From Hydrogenovibrio sp. SC-1 (GTDB lineage: Bacteria > Pseudomonadota > Gammaproteobacteria > Thiomicrospirales > Thiomicrospiraceae), in NCBI RefSeq assembly GCF_002848135.1, contig NZ_PKGB01000001.1, positions 1 to 64,000 of the forward strand: a DNA stretch of 64,000 nucleotides, in the 5' to 3' direction. A program made the translations under genes and the position numbers. This document shows, one piece after another, positions 40,051 to 48,314 of this stretch. The first letter of the stretch is position 1; each line of letters starts with the position of its first letter. The notes below the pieces were generated by a model. The model was not told the origin of the DNA. It did not search any database and saw only the letters and a program-made list of their open reading frames with translations.

Positions 40051-42255
40051 ATGTGTCGTTTTTTTGCAACGGTTCCAAAAGGGCTGAATGAGCTACTACG
40101 CCAAGAGTTAACGGACTTAGGAGCCGTCGCCATTAAAACTCAGCCAACGGGAGCCACTTTTGAAGGCGCCTTAGAGGTCGGCTATCGTGCTTGTTTATGG
40201 TCACGATTAGCTAATCGGGTTTACCATATCATTTTAGAAACGGAACTGCCAAACCAAGAGGCTTTAACTCAAGCAGTGGCCGCATTAGACTGGTCAACCT
40301 ATTTCTCTGTCGAACAGACATTTGCAGTATCTTTTTCAGGGGAAGGATTAGGCATTAGTCACAGTCATTACGGCGCTTTAAAGGTTAAAGATGGCATCGT
40401 TGACTATTTTCGTGCAACAGGTCAAATACGCCCACAAGTCGATACCGATTTTCCTGATGTTCGAATTCATGCTCATATAAATCGTAACCAATTAACCCTT
40501 AGCCTGGATTTAGTCGGTTACAGTTTGCATCAGCGTGGCTATCGTGAAGGGGAGCAGGTGACTGCGCCCTTAAAAGAGAATGTCGCTGCAGCCATTCTTT
40601 CCCGCGCAAATTGGCCAGAGATTGCTCGACAAGGGGGTGCCCTCTATGACCCAATGTGTGGATCGGCTACCTTTTTGATTGAAGGAGCGATGATGGCGGC
40701 CGATGTGGCACCAGGCATTGAGAAAGCTCACAAAATGGCTTTGACTCGATTATTGAATTTTGACACGGATATATGGGCAGAATTAACTCAAGATGCTGAG
40801 CAACGTCAGCAGGCTGGACGCCTGCAGTTACCTGCAATTTATGGTTCAGATATTTCGCATAAATCGCTTGACGTCGCTGAGGATGCGATTGCGGCGGCTG
40901 GTTTTTCAGAAGTAATTGAGCTTAAGCAAATGTCGATTGAGCAAGGCCGTCGATGGGGTGATTGGAAGCCTGGATTAGTGATTGTCAATCCGCCTTATGG
41001 TGAGCGCTTGGAAGATGAAGACACCATTAAACCGATTTATCTCAAATTGGGAGAATACCTTAAATCTGAATTTAGAGGTTGGCAAGCCGCTGTTTTAACT
41101 TGTCATACGGAATTGGGTTTATTTTTGGGGATGAAAGCCAAACGTTCACATGACTTTTATAACGGCGCGATGGCTTGTCGATTATTTCGCTTTGACATAG
41201 AAGAAAACTGGTTTCGTCAGCCAGCCTTGCAACCCAAACAAGATTTAGTGTCGCAAGTTTTGCAACTCCATCCAGATTTTGCAGAAAGTGATAATGCCAA
41301 AATGGTGGCAAACCGCATTCGAAAAAATCTCAAAAACCTGAAAAGTTGGTTGAAGCAAAAAGAGGTTCGAGCTTATCGAGTTTATGATGCTGATATTCCA
41401 GAATATGCATTGGCGATTGATTGTTATCACACCTTAGAAGAGGGATTGTGGGTTTTGGTTGCAGAATATGCTGCACCCAAAACTGTGAATCCAACTTTGG
41501 CGAAACGTCGACTTTATGAAGCACTCTCGGTGTTGCCGAGCGTTTTTAATGTGCCGGCAGAGAAAATCGTGTTTAAGGTTCGTAGTCAACAAAAAGGGCT
41601 AGACCAATATGAGCGCTTGGATGAACAAAAAGCTTTCTTTACAGTCGTCGAGAATCAGACCCGTTTAAGAGTCAATTTTACGGATTATCTGGACACTGGA
41701 TTGTTTTTAGATCATCGCAGTGTACGTGAAAAAGTGGCTGGTTTGGCGACTGGCAAACGGTTGTTGAATCTATTTTGTTATACTGCCAGTGTTACTGCTG
41801 AGGCGGCTAACATGGGGTGCAAAAGTAGCTTGAGCTTGGATATGTCTAAAACCTATTTATATTGGGCTAAACATAACTTTATGTGTAATGACATTAATGA
41901 AAGAAAACATGTACTTCAACAAGAAGATGTTTTGAAATGGCTTGAAACCGCGACTCAAAATCCCAAAGACTTATTTGATGTGATTTTTTTAGATCCGCCT
42001 TCATTTTCGACCTCAAAAAGAATGGATGGCACTCTCGATATCCAAAGAGATCATGTTGATTTAATTCGTAAAACCCTAAAATTATTGACACCGGAAGGGA
42101 AGTTGGTATTCTCAACCAACCTGAGGCGGTTTAAGTTGGATTTAGAAGGCTTGGCTTTTGAGGAGGGCGTTGAAAACTGGACAAAATCGACCTTGCCAAA
42201 AGATTTTGCAAGGAACCCCAAAATTCATCAAGTATGGTGCTTTTCAAAAGGTTAA
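40051..42255 (+). CDS. rlmL: Bifunctional 23S rRNA methyltransferase RlmKL
   Basis: Fusion of the m2G2445 (RlmL) and m7G2069 (RlmK) enzymes. THUMP domain at the N-terminus, first Rossmann methyltransferase with LYDPMCGSATFLIEGA and NPPYGERL, then a second, RlmI-like methyltransferase with TGKRLLNLFCYTASVT and LDPPSFSTSKRMDG. 734 aa, the size of the gammaproteobacterial fusion. No close operon partner; a diguanylate cyclase gene follows after 42 bases. Confidence 0.95.
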   Translation: MCRFFATVPKGLNELLRQELTDLGAVAIKTQPTGATFEGALEVGYRACLWSRLANRVYHIILETELPNQEALTQAVAALDWSTYFSVEQTFAVSFSGEGLGISHSHYGALKVKDGIVDYFRATGQIRPQVDTDFPDVRIHAHINRNQLTLSLDLVGYSLHQRGYREGEQVTAPLKENVAAAILSRANWPEIARQGGALYDPMCGSATFLIEGAMMAADVAPGIEKAHKMALTRLLNFDTDIWAELTQDAEQRQQAGRLQLPAIYGSDISHKSLDVAEDAIAAAGFSEVIELKQMSIEQGRRWGDWKPGLVIVNPPYGERLEDEDTIKPIYLKLGEYLKSEFRGWQAAVLTCHTELGLFLGMKAKRSHDFYNGAMACRLFRFDIEENWFRQPALQPKQDLVSQVLQLHPDFAESDNAKMVANRIRKNLKNLKSWLKQKEVRAYRVYDADIPEYALAIDCYHTLEEGLWVLVAEYAAPKTVNPTLAKRRLYEALSVLPSVFNVPAEKIVFKVRSQQKGLDQYERLDEQKAFFTVVENQTRLRVNFTDYLDTGLFLDHRSVREKVAGLATGKRLLNLFCYTASVTAEAANMGCKSSLSLDMSKTYLYWAKHNFMCNDINERKHVLQQEDVLKWLETATQNPKDLFDVIFLDPPSFSTSKRMDGTLDIQRDHVDLIRKTLKLLTPEGKLVFSTNLRRFKLDLEGLAFEEGVENWTKSTLPKDFARNPKIHQVWCFSKG

Positions 42256-42297
42256 CTCAGGTGCGCATTTGTTACGGTATAAAAGGATTGTTAGACC

Positions 42298-43671
42298 ATG
42301 ATGCATATTAGTCAATTGAAAGATACGGCTAGAATTGGCCCTTTGGACAGGCTCGAAGTAGAAAAGTATTACTTACCCCTTTTAGAGCAGCAAGCCAGTT
42401 TTGACCAAGCCATGAATGACTCTTTTACTGAATTAGGCTTGGCTGACAAACCGTCCATCTTAGTCAAAGACTATTTCGTCAGTTTAATAAATGGGGTTTA
42501 CCAGAATAATTACTATTCTGTCCAATATCAGCAAACGCTCCACTGGTTGAAAGCAGGTCTGTCTTTTAAACAATGTCTATTATTGTTAACACAAATGCAA
42601 CAACAATTTATACGCTATGCAGACCATTTAAATTCAGATGCGCTGGCCAAGAGTTTGTTGCATGTGGTTGGTTTGGGCCAAAGCATTGTGACCACGGTGT
42701 ACTCGGTTGCCGAATCGATTGAACGAATGAAAGCCCGTTCCAATCATGAAATCCGTCGTATTCGAAACTCTTATTGCTCAACGTCATTAGAAGTTTCCCA
42801 AACGTTAATTGATGCTTATATTAATCACCAAAAATGGAAAATGAGTGCATTTGAATTGGCGTTAGAAGGGCAAACAGAATCTGAAAACTATCAGTCTTCT
42901 CACTTAGACTGTAAGTTAGCTAACTGGTTGGATGAAGAGGGGTTGCAGTTAATTCCCGAAGCGCAAAAGCAGTATTTTCTTGAAGCCCACGAACGGGTGC
43001 ATCGACTTGCCAACCTGGCCATTGAAGAGGCGATGCAAAATCGGCATGAAAATATTATTGAGTTGCTGATGGAAATGGAAATGGCTTCTGAAGATGTCAT
43101 GGATGTGTTATTGGATCTGATTGAAAAGCAGTTTGTTGAAGAAGCCAATACCGATAGCTTAACGGGCTTTTTAAATCGACGTGCGTTTGATTTTGAGTTT
43201 GATAAAGCTTTGGCCTTTGCTAAGCGGCATGACTTTTGGTTGGACTTAGTGGTGATCGATGTGGATCACTTTAAGCCGATTAATGATCAATATGGGCACC
43301 AGCAAGGCGATACGGTTTTAAAGAAGTTAGCTGATATTTTTACTCAAGTGGCACGAACCGAAGATATGATTTTCCGTTGGGGGGGCGAAGAGTTTGTGGT
43401 CATTACCCTCGATAAAGAACCCGAGGGTTCAGAGATGTTAGCAGAGCGGTTGCGTAAGGCGGTTGAAAAAGAAACCTTTGTCTTTCCTGATGGGGCAGCG
43501 CTTAAATTAACCATAAGCTGTGGCGCGCTCAGTTATTGGGCAGGTTTGACCTTGCCTGAAAAAACGGTGTTTGAATTAGCGGATGAGCAGTTGTATTTGG
43601 CGAAACAAAATGGCCGCAATCAAATTTCTCACCGCGTTTATGATGTGGTGCCTGTCAATCCAGGTGAATAA
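42298..43671 (+). CDS. Diguanylate cyclase with helical sensor and CZB zinc-binding domain
   Basis: Makes cyclic di-GMP. Domains: an all-helical N-terminal module (about residues 15-145) that resembles globin-coupled sensors in layout, a CZB domain with H177, C205, H231 and H235 (spacing 28-26-4, nearly that of the zinc-inhibited E. coli DgcZ), then a GGDEF domain with active-site GGEEF (362-366) and an intact product-inhibition site RTED (353-356) five residues before it. No membrane segment. The globin likeness is tentative: H82 is a possible haem ligand, but the spacing to the following Gly is off by one. Zinc, and perhaps oxygen or NO, should set its activity. Confidence 0.88.
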   Translation: MMHISQLKDTARIGPLDRLEVEKYYLPLLEQQASFDQAMNDSFTELGLADKPSILVKDYFVSLINGVYQNNYYSVQYQQTLHWLKAGLSFKQCLLLLTQMQQQFIRYADHLNSDALAKSLLHVVGLGQSIVTTVYSVAESIERMKARSNHEIRRIRNSYCSTSLEVSQTLIDAYINHQKWKMSAFELALEGQTESENYQSSHLDCKLANWLDEEGLQLIPEAQKQYFLEAHERVHRLANLAIEEAMQNRHENIIELLMEMEMASEDVMDVLLDLIEKQFVEEANTDSLTGFLNRRAFDFEFDKALAFAKRHDFWLDLVVIDVDHFKPINDQYGHQQGDTVLKKLADIFTQVARTEDMIFRWGGEEFVVITLDKEPEGSEMLAERLRKAVEKETFVFPDGAALKLTISCGALSYWAGLTLPEKTVFELADEQLYLAKQNGRNQISHRVYDVVPVNPGE

Positions 43672-43694
43672 GATGATTTCAATTAAGTCTGGCG

Positions 43695-43730
43695 CAAGTC
43701 GCTTTTCTCAAGTCGCTTTTTTGCTAGAAT
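43695..43730 (+). promoter_or_regulatory. hemN upstream region: direct repeat and extended -10
   Basis: CAAGTCGCTTTT occurs twice in tandem (43695-43706 and 43709-43720), immediately followed by TGCTAGAAT (43722-43730), an extended -10. The hemN ATG is 36 bases further on. The repeats occupy the -35 position and could bind a regulator. Confidence 0.4.
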
Positions 43731-43765
43731 AAGCGCCAATTTAAGTTTATACAAGAGGCGTCTCC

Positions 43766-45148
43766 ATGGAACAATCCATTCAATTTGATGAAGCGTTAAT
43801 TAAACGGTATAACCAATCAGGGCCACGCTACACGTCTTATCCGACGGCGGTGCAGTTTGATGAACGCTTTGGTATCGCCGATTATCAAGCCGCTGCTGAA
43901 CGCAGCAACCAATCTGACCGGAATTTGTCTTTATATTTTCACATCCCTTTTTGTGATACGGTTTGTTTTTTTTGTGCCTGTAACAAAGTCTGGACGAGAG
44001 ATCGTTCTAAAACCACCCCTTATCTAAGCCGTCTTTATAAAGAAATCGAATTGCAATCGAAATTGTTTGATTCAAGCCGAAAAGTTGATCAGCTACATTG
44101 GGGTGGCGGAACACCGACTTTTATCAATATGGATGAAATGCGTGAATTGATGACGGTGACGCGCAAGCACTTTAATTTGCATGACGACGATTCTGGCGAG
44201 TATTCAATTGAAATTGACCCGCGTGAAGCCACCAAAGAATCAGTTGCGCTGTTGCGAGAACTGGGCTTTAACCGCATGAGCTTGGGCGTTCAGGACTTTG
44301 ATCCGAAAGTGCAGAAAGCGGTAAATCGCATTCAAACTCAAGCACAAACTTTTGAGGTGCTAGAAGGTGCACGGGAAGCGGGCTTCTTATCAGTGAATGT
44401 TGATTTGATTTATGGCTTACCGCATCAAACCGAAGCCGGTTTTATGGCGACCTTAGATAAAGTTTTACAGGTTGAACCCGATCGCTTCTCAATTTTCAAT
44501 TACGCACACATGCCGAGCATGTTTCCCACCCAAAAAAAAATGAACCCGGATGACATGCCTTCGCCGGATGAAAAATTGGCGATTTTACATGCGACTACCA
44601 ATCGCTTATTGGAAGCAGGTTATGTTTACATCGGCATGGATCATTTCGCTAAGCCGGATGATGAGTTGGCGGTGGCACAGCGTAATGAAACGCTGTATCG
44701 TAATTTCCAAGGTTACTCAACCCATGCGGAATGTGATTTGGTTGGCATGGGGGCGACTTCCATTTCATTAATTAATAATACCTATGCACAAAACTACAAG
44801 GGGCTGGATGACTACTATCAAGCGATTGATGCAGGACACCTTGCTGTGTATAGAGGGGTGACCCTGTCTGAGGATGATGAACTTAGACGGGATGTAATTA
44901 CGCGGTTAATCAGTCACTTTCATTTAAATTTTGCCAAGGTGGAAGCACAGTGGGGCATCGTCTTTAAAGAATATTTTGCCAATGAGTTGCAGCGTTTGAC
45001 GCCGATGGTGGAAGATGGCCTGATTGAATTGAATGAAACCGATTTAACCGTGACGGCGGCAGGACGATTATTGATTCGAAATATTTGTATGACCTTTGAC
45101 GCCTATTTAAAGGCAGGAACGGAAAACCGTTTTTCAAAAGTAATTTAA
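43766..45148 (+). CDS. hemN: Oxygen-independent coproporphyrinogen III oxidase
   Basis: Radical SAM enzyme of haem synthesis that works under low oxygen. The cluster motif CxxxCxxCxC reads CDTVCFFCAC, preceded by YFHIPF, and LHWGGGTPTFI follows. 460 aa matches HemN proper rather than the shorter HemW. The N-terminal RYNQSGPRYTSYPTAVQF block is characteristic of HemN. Transcribed alone and followed by a strong terminator. Confidence 0.96.
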   Translation: MEQSIQFDEALIKRYNQSGPRYTSYPTAVQFDERFGIADYQAAAERSNQSDRNLSLYFHIPFCDTVCFFCACNKVWTRDRSKTTPYLSRLYKEIELQSKLFDSSRKVDQLHWGGGTPTFINMDEMRELMTVTRKHFNLHDDDSGEYSIEIDPREATKESVALLRELGFNRMSLGVQDFDPKVQKAVNRIQTQAQTFEVLEGAREAGFLSVNVDLIYGLPHQTEAGFMATLDKVLQVEPDRFSIFNYAHMPSMFPTQKKMNPDDMPSPDEKLAILHATTNRLLEAGYVYIGMDHFAKPDDELAVAQRNETLYRNFQGYSTHAECDLVGMGATSISLINNTYAQNYKGLDDYYQAIDAGHLAVYRGVTLSEDDELRRDVITRLISHFHLNFAKVEAQWGIVFKEYFANELQRLTPMVEDGLIELNETDLTVTAAGRLLIRNICMTFDAYLKAGTENRFSKVI

Positions 45149-45181
45149 TGGCTTGATTTTGACCTGAAAGGGCTTTATTAG

Positions 45182-45207
45182 AACCGCTGTAATAGCGGTT
45201 TTTTTAT
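45182..45207 (+). terminator. Rho-independent terminator after hemN
   Basis: AACCGCT pairs perfectly with AGCGGTT around GTAAT and runs into TTTTT. It ends the hemN transcript about 34 bases after the stop. Confidence 0.9.
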
Positions 45208-45221
45208 GTCTAGACGTGATA

Positions 45222-45245
45222 AAAATGACCAGGCCTGGTTGTTTT
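45222..45245. repeat. 24-bp palindrome with CCAGGCCTGG core, at the waaA 3' end
   Basis: Core 45229-45238, flanked by AAAATGA and TTGTTTT (two G-T pairs). It overlaps the waaA stop codon; read on the minus strand it gives a stem followed by TCATTTTTATC, a plausible terminator for the minus-strand LPS genes. Confidence 0.88.
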
Positions 45246-46566
45246 AGAGGTGATTTGGATCGGTCAGCGAGAGTTGGTCAATTTCAGACAATAACTTCGA
45301 AAGAGCCCCCGTTTGTTGTTGAAAGCATTGGTAAGCTTTTTGGCCTTGCTGTTGTTGTAATTCATTGGATTGTGAGAGTTTAATCAATGTTTCAGCTAAT
45401 TCATCGGTGTTTTGAGTAATGGTGATGGAGTCAGTCTGCTTGAAGGTATCATAGAGCGCTTGCAGGTTCATGTGATAAGGCCCTGACAAAATGGGTTTGG
45501 CTAAAGCGGCCGGTTCCAGAATATTATGACCGCCAAAAGGCACTAAGCTGCCGCCAATAAAGGCCACATCGCTGCAAGCAAACCAATGCATCAGTTCGCC
45601 AATAGTATCCGCTAAATAGACTTGGGTGTTTGCTGTGACAGGCATTTGTTGTGAACGAATGGCTGAGAGAAGGTCGGTTTTTTGTTCAAGTAATTCGGCC
45701 ACTTCTTGAAAACGGTCAGAGTGCCTAGGCGCTAAAATCAGTAAGGCATTGGCACAATGGTGGAGGAGTTTTTCATGCGCTTTTACCATTAGGACTTCTT
45801 CGTCAGCATGGGTGCTGGCCGCGACCCAAATAAATCGATCCTCCAGTCCATTGTCCATTCGCCAGGCCTGGGCGTTTTGCGTCAAGTTTGCTGGGATTTC
45901 AATGTCAAACTTTAAGTTCCCCAGTTGTTTGATCCGTTTTGGGTCTGCACCTAGTGCCAGCAGGTGGTCTGTATCCGCTTGGAATTGGCTGGCAATCAGG
46001 TGCGTTTGATTCAGCGCACGTTTCACCAACTGACCGCCCCATTTCTGATAGGCTTTAAAGGACTGTTGTTTTATCCGCGCATTGGCCAGTATCAAGGGAA
46101 TTTTTCGTTCAGAACAGGCTTGATACAGGTTGGGCCAAATTTCCGTTTCAATCATAATCACCAGCTTAGGTTGGATTTGATTTAAAAATCGATTGACCGC
46201 GCTACGAGTGTCATAGGGGATCATTTGATGCTGAATCGCCACCGGAGAAAATCTCAGTGCTTGCTGAGCGCCCTGAGTTGAGCCGCTGGTTAACGTGATC
46301 GGTAGCTGTGGATAACGCAAATGCAGTTGTTTCAGTAAGGGAAAAATGGAGCGTGTTTCGCCGACTGAAACGGCATGAATCCAAATGCCACCCTTTTGAA
46401 AATAGGTTGGATTGCGCCCCAAACGTGATGCAAAACAGTGCGGTATCGGGACTTCATCTGAGTTTTGTTGGCTTTTACTTTGCGCCTTACGACACCGTTT
46501 CCAGCCCGAATAGAGAATCAAGGGAAACAGTAGGGTTAACAGTAATCGATAAAGCCAGAGTTGCAT
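45244..46566 (-). CDS. waaA: Kdo transferase
   Basis: Adds Kdo to the lipid A precursor on the cytoplasmic face of the inner membrane. N-terminal membrane anchor (LYRLLLTLLFPLILYSG), GIWIHAVSVGETRS with the conserved glutamate, MIETEIWPNLYQAC, and a GT-B C-terminal half (FIGGSLVPFGGHNILEPAAL). 440 aa. Transcribed with kdsD, whose product makes the Kdo precursor arabinose-5-phosphate. Contains one CCAGGCCTGG core. Confidence 0.96.
   Translation of the reverse strand: MQLWLYRLLLTLLFPLILYSGWKRCRKAQSKSQQNSDEVPIPHCFASRLGRNPTYFQKGGIWIHAVSVGETRSIFPLLKQLHLRYPQLPITLTSGSTQGAQQALRFSPVAIQHQMIPYDTRSAVNRFLNQIQPKLVIMIETEIWPNLYQACSERKIPLILANARIKQQSFKAYQKWGGQLVKRALNQTHLIASQFQADTDHLLALGADPKRIKQLGNLKFDIEIPANLTQNAQAWRMDNGLEDRFIWVAASTHADEEVLMVKAHEKLLHHCANALLILAPRHSDRFQEVAELLEQKTDLLSAIRSQQMPVTANTQVYLADTIGELMHWFACSDVAFIGGSLVPFGGHNILEPAALAKPILSGPYHMNLQALYDTFKQTDSITITQNTDELAETLIKLSQSNELQQQQGQKAYQCFQQQTGALSKLLSEIDQLSLTDPNHL
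45862..45871. repeat. CCAGGCCTGG palindrome in waaA
   Basis: Exact copy in coding sequence; on the waaA strand it reads Gln-Ala-Trp. Confidence 0.9.
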
Positions 46567-46584
46567 GGAGAGCGTTTCCTGCGC

Positions 46585-47529
46585 TTAGCGGTTAAGGTCG
46601 TAAATTTGAATTACGCCGACAATTTTTTGTTCAGGTCCAGATTGTGAAACCAGTAATGAGGTGATTTTTTGCTGGTTCATTTGTTCTTCTGCATCCGATA
46701 AGCGTGCTTCTGCATCAATGGTCTTCGGGTTGGGAGACATAATGTCGGTCGCAGTCTGTTGCATAAAACGATCCGGATGCTCTTCCATCTGGCGACGCAA
46801 ATCCCCATCCGTGATAATGCCTTTGCCTTGATCAACAATACAGAGCCCAAGGCGTCCCTCGGTCATGGTATGAATCACGTCTTTCATACTGGCATCGGCA
46901 GTGACAAATGGCAGGTTGTCAGACTTCATTTCATGTTTGACCCGTGTGAGTAGTTTGCGTCCTAAACTCCCACCAGGGTGGAATCGGGCAAAATCTTGCG
47001 GTTTAAAGTCACGTTTCTCCATTAAAGCCACAGCTAACGCATCGCCCATAACCAAGGTTGCAGTGGTCGAGGAGGTCGGGGCTAGCTGGTGGATGCACGC
47101 TTCTTGTGGTACAGCAATATTTAAATGGAAGTCAGCATTTTGTGCCAAGGTGGAATCAGGGCGCCCTGTCATGGCAATGATCAGATTCCCATTATCTTTT
47201 AAAAAAGGGATGAGCTTAATGACTTCTTCGGTTTCACCAGAATTAGAGAGGGCTATAAAAATATCTTTGGGTGAAACCATGCCTAAATCACCATGAAATG
47301 CCTCACCTGGATGCATAAAGAAACAAGGCGTTCCGGTACTGGCTAAGGTTGCCATAATTTTCTTACCGATTAGGCCTGACTTGCCCATGCCGCAAATCAC
47401 TACACGTCCTTCTGTCGCCAGAATGGTCTCAACGCTTTGGCTAAAATGGTTGTCGAGCTGATAGCTAAGCGCTTGAATGGCTTCGGCTTCGATTTGAAAA
47501 ACGCGTTTTGCTGTGTCGATGGTGTTCAT
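46585..47529 (-). CDS. kdsD: Arabinose-5-phosphate isomerase
   Basis: Converts ribulose-5-P to arabinose-5-P, first step of Kdo synthesis. SIS sugar-isomerase domain (GMGKSGLIGKKIMATLAS; ALSNSGETEEVIKLIP) followed by two CBS domains (about residues 200-314; ITDGDLRRQ). 314 aa, typical. Lies 18 bases upstream of waaA on the same strand. kdsA, kdsB and kdsC are not in the window. Confidence 0.95.
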   Translation of the reverse strand: MNTIDTAKRVFQIEAEAIQALSYQLDNHFSQSVETILATEGRVVICGMGKSGLIGKKIMATLASTGTPCFFMHPGEAFHGDLGMVSPKDIFIALSNSGETEEVIKLIPFLKDNGNLIIAMTGRPDSTLAQNADFHLNIAVPQEACIHQLAPTSSTTATLVMGDALAVALMEKRDFKPQDFARFHPGGSLGRKLLTRVKHEMKSDNLPFVTADASMKDVIHTMTEGRLGLCIVDQGKGIITDGDLRRQMEEHPDRFMQQTATDIMSPNPKTIDAEARLSDAEEQMNQQKITSLLVSQSGPEQKIVGVIQIYDLNR

Positions 47530-47552
47530 AAAATGCCTTTTTGAGAAAGTCG

Positions 47553-48218
47553 CTAAAAGGTGATGGCCAGATGTAGGTTGTGAAAGTCGGTTCCGGGGTT
47601 AGGGAGTTCAATGCCTGCATTGGAAATGTGCAGGTAACGATAACCCACTTCAAATTCGGTTGTTTGCACGCCAAACCCGAAAATACTGCCAAATTGAAAC
47701 TGAGTTGATTTGAATTCATTTTCGATAGTGGCATTGGAAAGCCAGTTAGGGCCTCCGCCCAGTTCAAAATAGGGATTGATCTTGCCAAGGTGATAGCGGC
47801 TTTGAAAAACAGGGTTGAGGCCGAAAATATGGCCACTCTTATTGAGTGGTGCTGTCAGTGAAGAACGCCAAGTTCCAGCATTGAGCTCCATTCGCCCAGT
47901 CAGTTGATAGTTGCCCATTTGGTATATTGGTGTTTGCCAGTTAGCACCCAGTGAAACACGCTGAAAACCAACGGTGTTATCGCTACCAATGTCGGTGCTC
48001 AGGGTTAATCTGTGGATGTCGATACCTGGGTCAAGGCTGCAAGGCGGCTTGCCTTGATAGCAGGCAAATCCTAAAGAGCCGACTGCGCCCCAGATGGTTG
48101 CATTCATTAAAAAGTCGTTTGATGTGTCAAAGGCTTGCGCGTTATTAACGTGAAGCGGCAGTAGAGTGCTAAGCAATACCAAAAAAAATGCGCGATAGCG
48201 ACTTTTAAAAACCAACAT
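47553..48218 (-). CDS. PagL-like lipid A 3-O-deacylase (outer membrane)
   Basis: 221-aa exported beta-barrel. Signal peptide to about residue 29 (LPLHVNNAQA-FD), alternating amphipathic strands, and a C-terminal aromatic residue. The active-site block YRYLHISNAGIELPNPG matches the catalytic His-x-Ser of PagL, followed by FHNLHLAITF as last strand. The usual catalytic Glu position is not evident in the motif; an Asp (TDFH) lies nearby. PagL removes a 3-O-linked acyl chain from lipid A and lowers host recognition or stabilises the membrane. It is first of three minus-strand LPS genes (with kdsD, waaA), which strengthens the call. Confidence 0.8.
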   Translation of the reverse strand: MLVFKSRYRAFFLVLLSTLLPLHVNNAQAFDTSNDFLMNATIWGAVGSLGFACYQGKPPCSLDPGIDIHRLTLSTDIGSDNTVGFQRVSLGANWQTPIYQMGNYQLTGRMELNAGTWRSSLTAPLNKSGHIFGLNPVFQSRYHLGKINPYFELGGGPNWLSNATIENEFKSTQFQFGSIFGFGVQTTEFEVGYRYLHISNAGIELPNPGTDFHNLHLAITF

Positions 48219-48314
48219 TGATTGAGAATCCTGATAGACTTATAACTTATATAAACGTTTTTGATGATTCATTTATGAATGAGTCGTAATTTTACCTTAA
48301 ATTTAATCTTAGTT

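Noticed and set aside
43673-43686. FNR/Anr-like site (ATGAT-n4-ATTAA) upstream of hemN
   Set aside because: Matches 8 of 10 positions of the consensus, but it is centred about 57 bases from the likely transcript start and AT-rich DNA gives such matches by chance.
46901-47296. 131-codon open frame on the plus strand opposite kdsD
   Set aside because: Lies wholly antisense to a clear SIS/CBS gene and has no domain-like features; a shadow frame.
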